Source: Collinsella sp.
Lineage (GTDB): Bacteria > Actinomycetota > Coriobacteriia > Coriobacteriales > Coriobacteriaceae
Assembly: GCA_018373675.1 (NCBI GenBank)
Contig: JAHAGQ010000036.1
Coordinates: 1 to 10,412, forward strand
Direction: 5' to 3'
DNA length: 10,412 nt
Under the pieces are notes generated by a model that was not told the DNA's origin, did no database searches, and saw nothing but the letters and a program-made list of their open reading frames with translations. Numbering within the stretch: the first letter of the stretch is position 1; every line of letters begins with the position of its first letter. The position numbers and the translations under genes were made by a program. Of this stretch, positions 1 to 6,805 are shown piece by piece.

Positions 1-240
1 GCAGGTCAGTGGGTCATCGTCCCGGCGTTCAGCATCAGGGTAGCGCTGCGACGCGGAAATCGCGCGCCGTTGCCGCGCCCCGCAGTGCCCGCTTCCCCCG
101 AGAACAATTATCAGTGCAGGTAGATGCCTTGCACTTTTTTGCGAAAAGCCGGCGTGGTTGGAATTTCTCATTTCATCGTAGTAAACCGGCATAGTTTCGT
201 ATTTCCAGCAGTTCCAAATTCGTCAATACGTCGGCGTTTG
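1..240. other. Unassigned left edge, possibly the end of a cut-off gene
   Basis: No gene can be assigned with confidence. Three frames stay open to the window edge. On the plus strand, one frame runs from base 1 to a TAG at 121-123, directly at a terminator-like hairpin, with about three quarters of codons ending in G or C. A second plus frame runs to a TAG at 192-194. On the minus strand, an ATG at 192-190 opens a frame that runs off the left edge; it starts MPVYYDEMRN and has no good ribosome binding site. All three readings are Arg-rich, as random frames in GC-rich DNA often are, and none resembles a family I know. The plus frame ending at 123 is slightly favoured because a T-tract hairpin follows it. 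A non-coding dispersed repeat is equally possible. Confidence 0.3.
114..140 (+). terminator. Possible rho-independent terminator of a gene to the left
   Basis: GTGCAGG (114-120) pairs with CCTTGCAC (127-134) with one bulged T, over a 6-nt loop TAGATG. Six T residues follow directly (135-140). The stem is short for a terminator, but the T run has the right position for plus-strand transcription. It would end a gene that enters from the left edge; the candidate stop codon at 121-123 lies inside the hairpin loop. Confidence 0.35.
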
Positions 241-241
241 C

Positions 242-274
242 AAAAAGCCCGACCTCCGTGGGAGATCGGGCTTT
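242..274 (-). terminator. Rho-independent terminator of argS
   Basis: A 14-bp stem (244-257 with 261-274, one mismatch) closes a 3-nt loop. Read on the minus strand it ends in GGGCTTTTTG, giving a five-residue T tract at 246-242. It lies 45 bp past the argS stop codon. On the plus strand only three T residues follow the stem, so leftward termination of argS is the main role. Confidence 0.85.
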
Positions 275-319
275 CAAGGCTCAGTTAAACCAAACTTGCG
301 CGGTCAAATGACTCGCAGA

Positions 320-2173
320 TTACATCTGCTCGGGCGCGGAAACGCCAACGAGGGTGAGCACCAGGGCGAGCGTCACGCGGACGGCGTCGCAAGCGGCCAG
401 ACGGGCGCGCGAAAGCTCGGGGTCGACGGGACGGCCCTCGCTCGGCAGAACCTGGCAGGCAGCATAGAAGCTGTGGAAGTCGCCGGCGAGTTCCTCAGCA
501 AAGTGCGTCAGACGGAACGGGGCGCGGTCGCGAGCGCAGCTGGCGATGAGGTCGGTGAGCTCGTTGAGCTTGCGCGAAAGGGCGAGCTCGGTCGGGTCGG
601 TCAGCAGCGAGTAATCGACGTTCTCACCGATGGCCTTGGCGGCGACGGCCTTCATGCCCATCTCGTCAGCCTGCTCGGGCGTAACGTCAGCGGCACGGCG
701 CAGGATGGAGCACACGCGGGCGTGAGCGTACTGCACGTAGTACACCGGGTTGGAGTTGTCGCGCTTCTTAACGGCCTCGATATCGAAGTCGACCATCTGG
801 TTGGAGCTCTTGGAGATGAGCGTGTAGCGAGCGGCATCGGAGCCGACCTCGTCGACGAGCTCCTGCAGGGTCACCATGGTGCCCTTGCGCTTGGACATAC
901 GGACGGGCTTGCCGTTACGCAGCAGGTTGACGAGCTGGCCCAGCAGAACCTCAAACTTGCCGGGATAGCCAAGAGCGTCGCAGACGCAGCGGACGCGCTC
1001 GATGTAGCCGTGGTGGTCGGCGCCCCAGATGTCGATGACGTGGTCGACGCGCTGGAACTTATCCCAGTGATAGGCGACGTCGGAGGCGAAGTAGGTGTAC
1101 TCGCCGTCGGACTTGATCAGAACGCGGTCCTTGTCATCGCCCAGGTCGGTGGAGCGGAACCACAGGGCGCCGTCCTTAGTGTAGAGGTAGCCCATCTTGT
1201 CGAGCTTCTCAAAAGCGCGGTCGACGGCGGAGGTGCCGGCGGTCTCGCCCTCGGTGTCCTTCACATACAGCGAGCGCTCGGAGAACCAACGATCGAAGTC
1301 GCAATTGACGGCGTGGCAGAGGTCGCGCATGTTGTCGACCATCTTTACATAGCCGCGCTCGCGGAAGCTCTCCATGCGCTTCTGCGGATCGGCGTTGACC
1401 CACTTATCGCCGTCGGTGCGCCAGAACTCGGCGGCCTCGTCGATGATGTAGTCGCCGCCGTAGGAGTCCTTGCCCAGAGTCTCGGCAAAGTTGTCCTGGT
1501 ACGGATGGGTCTCGGGGTGCTCGTCGTTCTCGTCGGCAACAAAGGCGTCGCGGTCTGCGATCAGCAGCTTGTGAGCCTCGTCGATATCCACACCCTGCTT
1601 GGCGATGATGTCGGCAAGCTGCATATAGCGCGTGCTGATGGAGTTGCCGAAGGTGTTCATCTGAGAGCCGTGGTCGTTGATGTAGAACTCACGCTGGATG
1701 TCGTAACCGGCGTGGTCCATAACGCGGCAGAGCGAGTCGCCCAGCGCGGCCCAGCGGCCGTGGCCGATGTGCATGGGGCCGACTGGGTTGGCGGAAACGA
1801 ACTCAACCTGGGTCTTCAGGCCACCACCGACGTTGGACTTAGCGAAGTCCATACCCTTCTCGCGAGCCTCGCCAAAGATGGCATTCTTGACGGCAACGGA
1901 GAGGTAGAAGTTGATGAAGCCGGGGCCTGCGATCTCGACCTTCTCGATCGCGGGGTCCTCGGGCATATGGGCAACGATGGCCTCGGCGATCTTGCGCGGG
2001 GCGCAGTGGGCCAGCTTGGCGGACTTCAGGGCCATGGTAGAGGTCCACTCGCCATGAGAAGTGTCAGCCGGTCGCTCGATAGCGCAATCGTCAAGTTCAA
2101 ATGCGGAAAGGTCGCCGGCCTCCTGGGCCGCAGCAAGCGCAGCGCGTACCAGCTCTTCAATCTTCTCGGGCAT
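320..2173 (-). CDS. argS: Arginyl-tRNA synthetase
   Basis: Cytoplasmic class I aminoacyl-tRNA synthetase that joins arginine to tRNA-Arg using ATP. The 617-residue product has an N-terminal additional domain (about residues 1-110), a Rossmann catalytic core with an exact HIGH signature at 135-138 after SANPVGPM, and a KMSKS-type loop RMSKR at 425-429. A C-terminal DALR anticodon-binding domain begins near VQYAHARVCSILRRA (about residue 470). The length is slightly above the usual 550-590 for the family. The start at 2173 is preceded by AAGGAGG at good spacing; an in-frame start 30 codons upstream (2263) lacks this and would add a tail with no family resemblance. A strong terminator follows the gene. 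Its upstream region is shared with the divergent CarD gene. No T-box leader is visible, so regulation is unclear. Confidence 0.97.
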   Translation of the reverse strand: MPEKIEELVRAALAAAQEAGDLSAFELDDCAIERPADTSHGEWTSTMALKSAKLAHCAPRKIAEAIVAHMPEDPAIEKVEIAGPGFINFYLSVAVKNAIFGEAREKGMDFAKSNVGGGLKTQVEFVSANPVGPMHIGHGRWAALGDSLCRVMDHAGYDIQREFYINDHGSQMNTFGNSISTRYMQLADIIAKQGVDIDEAHKLLIADRDAFVADENDEHPETHPYQDNFAETLGKDSYGGDYIIDEAAEFWRTDGDKWVNADPQKRMESFRERGYVKMVDNMRDLCHAVNCDFDRWFSERSLYVKDTEGETAGTSAVDRAFEKLDKMGYLYTKDGALWFRSTDLGDDKDRVLIKSDGEYTYFASDVAYHWDKFQRVDHVIDIWGADHHGYIERVRCVCDALGYPGKFEVLLGQLVNLLRNGKPVRMSKRKGTMVTLQELVDEVGSDAARYTLISKSSNQMVDFDIEAVKKRDNSNPVYYVQYAHARVCSILRRAADVTPEQADEMGMKAVAAKAIGENVDYSLLTDPTELALSRKLNELTDLIASCARDRAPFRLTHFAEELAGDFHSFYAACQVLPSEGRPVDPELSRARLAACDAVRVTLALVLTLVGVSAPEQM

Positions 2174-2240
2174 AGATCCTCCTTGTGTTAAAGCCCCCGA
2201 GCTCTTGGTCACTCGTAGGGCAAAAGCCAGAGTTTGTAGC

Positions 2241-2269
2241 ACTCTATCACAAGCGACGGGCACTGTCGC
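2241..2269 (-). promoter_or_regulatory. Possible argS promoter
   Basis: On the minus strand GCGACA (2269-2264), a 17-nt spacer and TAGAGT (2246-2241) match the -35 and -10 boxes at four positions each. The predicted transcript would start near 2234 and carry a leader of about 60 nt before the argS start at 2173. This is a consensus match by eye only. Confidence 0.35.
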
Positions 2270-2289
2270 AGGGTAAAGCTAATAGATAT

Positions 2290-2450
2290 TGCATATGCAC
2301 AAAAATGACTACAGCTTGTATGGAGTCACTCAAAGATGCCAGTCTGCCTGCAGATTATGCAGGCGTTGAAAATGCATAAAGGTGTGAATGAGCTGCGTCT
2401 GTTATCGAATACTCTTACCTATCAGAGTTGTGTGCTTTTCCTGCATAAAG
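2290..2450. promoter_or_regulatory. TGCAT/ATGCA motif cluster between argS and the CarD gene
   Basis: The 342-bp gap 2174-2515 holds no credible gene and is AT-richer than its flanks. It contains a perfect 10-bp palindrome TGCATATGCA (2290-2299), a perfect 7-bp inverted repeat GCCTGCA/TGCAGGC with a 5-nt loop (2346-2364), and two identical direct copies of TGCATAAAG (2373-2381 and 2442-2450). Neither dyad is followed by a T tract, so they look more like protein-binding sites than terminators. TGCATA half sites resemble the ARG boxes reported for Streptomyces, which would suit argS, but that link is speculative. Confidence 0.35.
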
Positions 2451-2472
2451 TAAGGGTTTGCGCACGTCAGCG

Positions 2473-2481
2473 TGTTATTCT
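2473..2481 (+). promoter_or_regulatory. Possible extended -10 promoter of the CarD gene
   Basis: TGTTATTCT at 2473-2481 fits an extended -10 element (TG, one base, then TATTCT). No good -35 box lies 16-18 bp upstream; TTGCGC at 2458-2463 is too close. The start codon is 35 bp downstream. GGAGG at 2507-2511 is the ribosome binding site, four bases before the ATG. Confidence 0.3.
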
Positions 2482-2515
2482 AGACATACGTAAATTCGTA
2501 TAAGTTGGAGGTAGC

Positions 2516-3001
2516 ATGTTCTCAATCGGTCAACACGTCATTCATCCGGGCCAGGGAGTCTGCACCGTCGTCGGTTTTAGGGACGACACACCGCAGCCCA
2601 TGCTGCTGCTCGAGACCAAGCAGGGACATGCGCAGACGATCCTCATGTACCCCGTGGCGCAGGCCGACCGTTTGCACGCCGCCATCTCGCAGCAAGATGC
2701 CGAGCACCTGCTGAGCCACTATGACGAGCTGGAGTGCGACACCTTTACCGAGCGCAACAGCTCGCTTGAGGAGACGCACTTTAAGCAGCAGCTCAAGCTG
2801 GGCGCGCCCGAGACGGTCCGCGTGGCAAAGACCATGATGTACCGCATTCGCCAGGCCGAGGAAGCTGATAAAAAGCCCAGCTCCTACTACATGCGCGTAC
2901 TCAAGGAAGCCAAGCGCCGCTCCATCGAGGAGTTCGCCGTGGCCTTGGGCGTCACCGAGGAGGCCGCCGAAGCCCGCCTAGCCCAAGCCGCCCTCAACTA
3001 A
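2516..3001 (+). CDS. CarD/CdnL-family RNA polymerase-binding transcription regulator
   Basis: A 161-residue protein of the CarD/CdnL/TRCF family, whose members bind the beta subunit of RNA polymerase and stabilise open promoter complexes, often at rRNA and housekeeping promoters. The N-terminal RNA-polymerase-interacting domain (about residues 1-55) is marked by FSIGQHVIHPGQGVCTVVGF, the family's opening beta-strand pattern with its conserved PGQGV turn. The rest (about 60-160) is predicted helical and basic, as in the DNA-contacting C-terminal half of CdnL proteins, with YYMRVLKEAKRRSIEEFAVA near the end. The length matches typical CdnL proteins. GGAGG four bases upstream supports the ATG at 2516; a TTG at 2505 lies in another frame. 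The gene is divergent from argS and is followed by a strong hairpin terminator. Which promoters it acts on cannot be told from sequence. Confidence 0.88.
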   Translation: MFSIGQHVIHPGQGVCTVVGFRDDTPQPMLLLETKQGHAQTILMYPVAQADRLHAAISQQDAEHLLSHYDELECDTFTERNSSLEETHFKQQLKLGAPETVRVAKTMMYRIRQAEEADKKPSSYYMRVLKEAKRRSIEEFAVALGVTEEAAEARLAQAALN

Positions 3002-3013
3002 CCCAACCGCGCC

Positions 3014-3054
3014 AAAACCACCACAAAGGGGACAGGCACCTTTGTGGTGGTTTT
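3014..3054 (+). repeat. 41-bp hairpin repeat, copy 1, terminator of the CarD gene
   Basis: A perfect 16-bp stem (3014-3029 with 3039-3054) encloses the 9-nt loop GGACAGGCA. The stem starts AAAACCACCAC and ends in TTTT followed by CTTGTT, so it should stop plus-strand transcription 12 bp after the CarD stop codon. The same element recurs at 3724-3764 with a single base change (A at 3025, G at 3735). Because the loop is also conserved, it looks like a dispersed repeat used as a terminator and not an independently evolved one. Confidence 0.85.
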
Positions 3055-3108
3055 CTTGTTCTAGTAGTATTCATTCTTATCGATACCCACGAGCACAAGG
3101 AGTCTCCT

Positions 3109-3708
3109 ATGGCAGAGCCGCTTACCGCCGGAATCACCCGCGACCGCGCGTTCGAACTGCTCAACGAGCACAACAAGGACCCGTTCCATATCACCCATGG
3201 CGAGACGGTCGAGGGCACTATGCGCTACTTTGCGCGCGAGTTCGACCCCGAGAACGAGGAGTTTTGGGGCATCGTCGGTCTGCTGCACGACCTGGATTGG
3301 GAGGAGCATGAGGACGACCCCATGAACCACACCATCTATGCTGCCGAGATTCTTAAGGGCGAAGGTGCGTCTCCAGAGCTCATTCGCGCCATCCAGACGC
3401 ACACGTCCGACTTCAACACCTCGCTGCCCAAGCCCGAGCTGCAGATGGAAAAGATCCTGTTTGCCTGCGATGAGCTCACCGGCCTGATCGGCGCTGCAGT
3501 CATCATGCGCCCGAGCAAGAGCGTTATGGACTTTACGACCAAGTCGCTCAAGAAGAAGTTCAAGGACAAGCGCTTTGCCGCCGGCTGCTCGCGCGACGTG
3601 ATTTCGCAGGGCGCCGAGATGTTGGGCTGGGAGCTCCCCGAGCTCTTTGACCGCACCATCGCGGCCATGCAGTCCTTCGCCCCCGACCGCGATACCTTCC
3701 AGGCCTAA
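3109..3708 (+). CDS. HD-superfamily metal-dependent hydrolase
   Basis: A 199-residue cytoplasmic protein with the full H...HD...D metal-binding set of the HD phosphohydrolase superfamily: His30 in HITHGE, His60-Asp61 in LLHDLDW, and Asp121 in CDELTG. His74 and His98 are further candidate ligands. The overall pattern resembles predicted HD hydrolases of the COG2316 type, found in many anaerobes; I recall no defined substrate, though HD enzymes usually cleave phosphomonoesters or phosphodiesters of nucleotides. There is no signal peptide or membrane segment. AAGGAG at 3097-3102, six bases before the ATG, supports the start. The gene stands alone between two copies of the same 41-bp hairpin, so it is probably transcribed by itself. 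The annotation as a hydrolase is firm; the substrate is unknown. Confidence 0.85.
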   Translation: MAEPLTAGITRDRAFELLNEHNKDPFHITHGETVEGTMRYFAREFDPENEEFWGIVGLLHDLDWEEHEDDPMNHTIYAAEILKGEGASPELIRAIQTHTSDFNTSLPKPELQMEKILFACDELTGLIGAAVIMRPSKSVMDFTTKSLKKKFKDKRFAAGCSRDVISQGAEMLGWELPELFDRTIAAMQSFAPDRDTFQA

Positions 3709-3723
3709 CCGCCCACGCCACCT

Positions 3724-3764
3724 AAAACCACCACGAAGGGGACAGGCACCTTTGTGGTGGTTTT
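3724..3764. repeat. 41-bp hairpin repeat, copy 2, bidirectional terminator
   Basis: Second copy of the hairpin at 3014-3054, identical in 40 of 41 positions and in the same orientation. The change at 3735 turns one A-T pair into a G-T wobble on one strand. The loop GGACAGGCA is unchanged. It lies between the convergent HD-hydrolase gene (stop at 3708) and proA (stop at 3779). With A4 on one side and T4 on the other it can act as a terminator in both directions. Confidence 0.85.
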
Positions 3765-3778
3765 CGTTTACGAGGGGT

Positions 3779-5065
3779 TTAGGGGCGGACCTGGCCGGTG
3801 CCGCGGAGCTTGTATTTGTAGGTGGTGAGGGCCTCGGCGGCGAAGGGGCCACGGGCGTGGAGTTTTTGGGTCGAGATGCCGATCTCGGCGCCCAGGCCAA
3901 ACTCGCCGCCGTCAGTGAAGCGCGTGCTGGCGTTGGCGTACACGGCCGAGGCATCGACCGCATCCAGGAAGCGCTCGCAAGCATCCGTGTCCTCGGCAAC
4001 GATGGCCTCGGAGTGCATCGTGCCGTAGCGGTTGATGTGTGCGATGGCCTCGTCCTCGCTCGCCACGACCTTCACGCTCATCTCGAGAGCCAGGTACTCG
4101 CGACCCCAGTCCTCCTCAGTCGCGGCGACGTAGTTGTCGCCCTCGGCAAGCCCAGCGTCGGCGCATGCGGCGCACGTGGCCTCGTCGCCGTGAATCAGTA
4201 CGCCGTGGTCGTGCAGCACGGCAACGACCGCCGGCAAAAACGAATCTGCCACAGCACGGTCGACCAGCAGCGACTCGGCGGCATTGCACACGCCTACGCG
4301 CTGGGTCTTGGCATTGACGATAATGTTGAGCGCCTTATCAAAGTCGGCGGATTCATGCACGTAGATGTGGCAGTTGCCCGTGCCCGTCTCGATCACCGGC
4401 ACAAGCGACTCGCGCACGCAGCGCTGGATCAAGCCTGCACCGCCGCGCGGAATGAGTACGTCGACGATACCGCGGAGCTTCATGAGCTCGCCGGTGGCCT
4501 CGCGGTCGGTGGACTCGATCATCGACACGGCCTCGCGCGGGAAGCCCTTGGCCTCGAGCGCATCGGCCAGCAGCTCGGCGATCATGGCACACGAGTGATA
4601 GGCCAGCGAGCCGCCGCGCAGAATGCAGGCGTTGCCGGTGCGGATGCAGATGCCCGCGGCGTCGGCCGTCACATTGGGGCGCGCCTCGTAGACCATGGCA
4701 ACCAGACCCAACGGCACGCTCACGCGGGTCAGGTCCACACCGCTCGCAAGCACGCGGTGGTCGAGCACGCGGCCGACGGGATCGGGCAGCTCGGCGAGCT
4801 TTTCCAGGCCGGCGGCCATGCCCTCGACGCGCTCGGGCGTCAGCAGCAGGCGATCGAGCAGTCCGGCCGAGGTGCCCGCATCGCGCGCGGCGGACATATC
4901 GAGCTCGTTGGCGGCGACGATGGAGTCGACACCGTTGCGCAGTGCTGCGGCCATGGCGCGCACGGCCTCCTGGCGCTGCTCATCGCTCGCCGTGGCAAGC
5001 GAGGCCGACGCCGCCTTGGCGGCAACGGCAAGATCGTGAACATACGTGGCTATATCGACCGACAT
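3779..5065 (-). CDS. proA: Gamma-glutamyl phosphate reductase (glutamate-5-semialdehyde dehydrogenase)
   Basis: Second enzyme of proline synthesis: it reduces gamma-glutamyl phosphate with NADPH to glutamate-5-semialdehyde, which cyclises to pyrroline-5-carboxylate. The 428-residue product has the usual length and aldehyde-dehydrogenase fold. Visible family motifs are VPLGLVAMVYEARPN (117-131), ETGTGNCHIYVH (226-237), the catalytic cysteine Cys260 in VGVCNAAES, and the C-terminal block FTDGGEFGLGAEIG. The start at 5065 has AAAGGG six bases upstream and AGGAG further up; an upstream in-frame ATG at 5098 is cut off by a TAG. ProA normally works with ProB, whose gene is on the same strand about 1.7 kb upstream. 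The two are separated by an opposite-strand peptidase gene, so they cannot share a simple operon unless transcription runs antisense through that gene. Confidence 0.97.
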   Translation of the reverse strand: MSVDIATYVHDLAVAAKAASASLATASDEQRQEAVRAMAAALRNGVDSIVAANELDMSAARDAGTSAGLLDRLLLTPERVEGMAAGLEKLAELPDPVGRVLDHRVLASGVDLTRVSVPLGLVAMVYEARPNVTADAAGICIRTGNACILRGGSLAYHSCAMIAELLADALEAKGFPREAVSMIESTDREATGELMKLRGIVDVLIPRGGAGLIQRCVRESLVPVIETGTGNCHIYVHESADFDKALNIIVNAKTQRVGVCNAAESLLVDRAVADSFLPAVVAVLHDHGVLIHGDEATCAACADAGLAEGDNYVAATEEDWGREYLALEMSVKVVASEDEAIAHINRYGTMHSEAIVAEDTDACERFLDAVDASAVYANASTRFTDGGEFGLGAEIGISTQKLHARGPFAAEALTTYKYKLRGTGQVRP

Positions 5066-5108
5066 GGGCGGCCCTTTCTCCTAGAAGTTTGCAACCATGG
5101 TAGCCGAT

Positions 5109-5139
5109 TTGCGCATGGCCTCGCCCGCGGCGGTAGAAT
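5109..5139 (+). promoter_or_regulatory. Weak candidate promoter of the S33 peptidase gene
   Basis: TTGCGC (5109-5114) and TAGAAT (5134-5139) could be -35 and -10 boxes, but the 19-bp spacer is longer than ideal. The -10-like box lies 38 bp before the start codon at 5178. The 112-bp gap to the divergent proA start must hold promoters for both genes. Confidence 0.25.
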
Positions 5140-5177
5140 TGGTCAACCCGAAACACCGCAACGAACGGAAGACTCAC

Positions 5178-6596
5178 ATGGCCCTCATCACTTCGTACCA
5201 CGTCCCCGGCCTTTACGTCGAGGACCACAGCATCGACGTCCCCCTTGACTGGCGCGGCCTGGAGCCGATGCTCCTGGCCGTCGGCAGTACCATGCGCCGC
5301 GGCGCTATGCCGGCACCCATCGCCGGCGCGCCCGAGAGCATCAAGCTCTTCTACCGCGTGGTTTGCGCGCCCGACCGCATCAACGACGATCTGCCGCTGC
5401 TCCTGTTTTTGCAGGGCGGCCCCGGCGGCGAGAGCCCACGTCCGCTGTCGCCCACAAGCGACGGCTGGATCGAGGAGGCCGTCAAGCACTTCCGCGTGGT
5501 CCTTCCCGACCAGCGCGGCACCGGACGCAGTAGCTGCGTGGACGGACGCACGATCAAGGCACTGGGTGATCGCGCAACGGCCGCCGGCGCCGATACAGCA
5601 CGCTCGCAGGCGGACTTCCTCAAGCGCCACCTCGCCAGCTCCATCGTGCGCGATTTTGAGTACCTGCGCCTAGTGGGCTTTGGCGGCAAGCCGTGGGTCA
5701 CGCTCGGCCAAAGCTACGGCGGTTTTTTGACGCTGAGCTACCTGTCGCTCTTCCCCGAGGGCGTGGCGGCGAGCTTTACCTGCGGCGGCATCCCCCACGT
5801 ACCGGCGAGCGCAAGCGAGATCTACGCGCACACCTTCCCGCGCATGGCCGCCAAGACGCAGCAGTATTATGACCGCTATCCCGCTGACGTCGAGCGCGTG
5901 GCAGCCCTGGCCGATGCGCTCGAGGCTCAGAAGCCCGTGCTGCCCGACGGCTCGCCGATGACGGTCGAGCGCCTACAGCTCATGGGCAGCGACTTTGGCA
6001 TGAAGCCGAGCTTTGAGCGCATGCATTGGACTATCGATCACGCTTTTGTTACTGGCGACGGTACGCTGAGCTGCGGCTCCTCGGTATCCGACAGCTTTTT
6101 GATGCGCGCCTTCGAGCGCACCAACACACGCACGAACCCGCTGTACTGGACACTGCAGGAGTTTATCTACGCCGACGGCGACACCATGCCCATTCGCTGG
6201 GCCGCAGCAGAGGAGAAGGCCCATCGTGCCGAGTTCGACACACTCGCGCGCCCGCTCATGTTTACCGGCGAGGCCATGTTCCCGTGGATGTTCGAGCAGA
6301 TGCCCGAGCTCAAGCCCTTCAAGCCCGCCATGGACCTGCTGATGGAAGACACCAGCTGGGACAAGATCTACGACCCGCAGCGACTGGCGTGCAACGAGGT
6401 GCCCCTGCAGGCCGCGGTGTATTTCGACGACATGTACGTGGATTCGGGCCTGCAGCTTGATACGCTCAGCCGCGTGGGCAACTCGCATGCCTGGGTGACC
6501 AACGAGTTCGAGCACGACGGCCTGCACGGCAGCGTGGTATTCAAGCACCTCTTCGACGAGGCCCTCAACCGCGGAGACCTGCGCCGGATCTTCTAG
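5178..6596 (+). CDS. Alpha/beta hydrolase, prolyl aminopeptidase-like (peptidase family S33)
   Basis: A 472-residue alpha/beta hydrolase most like the larger prolyl iminopeptidases, which remove N-terminal proline from peptides. The oxyanion motif GGPGG is at 80-84, DQRGTGRSS follows, and the nucleophile is Ser179 in GQSYGG. After a helical cap (about 210-370) come the likely acid Asp417 or Asp418 in YFDDMYVD and the likely base His446 in NEFEHDGLH, at the usual S33 spacing. No signal peptide or membrane helix is seen, so it should be cytoplasmic and act on imported or intracellular peptides. The start at 5178 is chosen because homology-like sequence begins at MALITSYHVPG; a frame opening at 5097 would add 27 unrelated residues. 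GGAAG just upstream is a modest ribosome binding site. Its place between proA and proB suits a role in proline supply, but the specificity is inferred. Confidence 0.88.
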   Translation: MALITSYHVPGLYVEDHSIDVPLDWRGLEPMLLAVGSTMRRGAMPAPIAGAPESIKLFYRVVCAPDRINDDLPLLLFLQGGPGGESPRPLSPTSDGWIEEAVKHFRVVLPDQRGTGRSSCVDGRTIKALGDRATAAGADTARSQADFLKRHLASSIVRDFEYLRLVGFGGKPWVTLGQSYGGFLTLSYLSLFPEGVAASFTCGGIPHVPASASEIYAHTFPRMAAKTQQYYDRYPADVERVAALADALEAQKPVLPDGSPMTVERLQLMGSDFGMKPSFERMHWTIDHAFVTGDGTLSCGSSVSDSFLMRAFERTNTRTNPLYWTLQEFIYADGDTMPIRWAAAEEKAHRAEFDTLARPLMFTGEAMFPWMFEQMPELKPFKPAMDLLMEDTSWDKIYDPQRLACNEVPLQAAVYFDDMYVDSGLQLDTLSRVGNSHAWVTNEFEHDGLHGSVVFKHLFDEALNRGDLRRIF

Positions 6597-6600
6597 CAAA

Positions 6601-6677
6601 GGGGTGTCCCCACCTGCCGGCACAAAAAGAACGTCCCCAAGTGCCGAACAAGTGCCGGCAACGACAATGCCGCAGGT
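6601..6677. repeat. REP-like patch with GGGGAC and TGCCGGCA words
   Basis: Starting five bases after the peptidase stop, this patch holds GGGGTGTCCCC (6601-6611), two copies of the palindrome TGCCGGCA, two copies of AAGTGCCG, and an outer pairing of ACCTGCCGGCA (6612-6622) with TGCCGCAGGT (6668-6677) with one bulge. Its reverse strand shares the words GGGGAC and TTTGTG with the 41-bp hairpins at 3014 and 3724. The 10-mer GTGTCCCCAC (6604-6613) also recurs at 10347-10356. It resembles repetitive extragenic sequences of the kind linked to TnpA-REP (RAYT) transposases, but no such transposase is in the window. Confidence 0.5.
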
Positions 6678-6693
6678 AGAGAACGGAAAGCGA

Positions 6694-6791
6694 AAACGCC
6701 CCTAAGCGAGCAAGGTGACGTGAAAGAGGAGGGCATTGACCTTTTGGTCATGCCCGACGATTGAACGTCAGATTGCCGCTTAGGGGCGTTT
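6694..6791. repeat. 98-nt long imperfect hairpin between convergent genes
   Basis: The ends AAACGCCCCTAAGCG (6694-6708) and CGCTTAGGGGCGTTT (6777-6791) are a perfect 15-bp inverted repeat. Pairing continues inward: GCAA (6710-6713) with TTGC (6773-6776), a 2x2 internal loop, TGACGT (6716-6721) with ACGTCA (6765-6770), then a larger internal loop. An apical hairpin pairs GGGCATTGACC (6731-6741) with GGTCATGCCC (6746-6755) over TTTT, with one bulge. The element starts 14 bp past the proB stop. Only TTTTCGCTTT follows it on the minus strand and TTTG on the plus strand, so it is not a classic T-tract terminator, though it may help end both convergent transcripts. Confidence 0.8.
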
Positions 6792-6805
6792 GCAGCGTCA
6801 ATTGG

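Noticed and set aside
296..2191. 631-codon open frame on the plus strand, antisense to argS
   Set aside because: It mirrors argS in GC-rich DNA with few stops, has Val/Ala/Gly/Asp-rich low-information sequence, and overlaps a gene with exact HIGH and KMSKS-type motifs.
2174..2515. T-box riboswitch upstream of argS
   Set aside because: Aminoacyl-tRNA synthetase genes may carry one, but I find no T-box core (AGGGTGGNACCGCG-like) on the minus strand and no terminator hairpin before the start.
3061..3999. 312-codon minus-strand frame crossing the HD gene and the end of proA
   Set aside because: It overlaps an intact HD gene with a good ribosome binding site, crosses the terminator hairpin, and shows no family features.
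3647..5248. 533-codon plus-strand frame covering proA
   Set aside because: Antisense shadow of proA; proA carries the catalytic Cys motif and all family blocks.
5973..6623. 216-codon minus-strand frame within the peptidase gene
   Set aside because: Shadow of the S33 hydrolase region that carries the catalytic Asp and His.
6601..6791. CRISPR-like array
   Set aside because: The repeated words are short, palindromic and irregularly spaced, with no constant repeat and spacer lengths.
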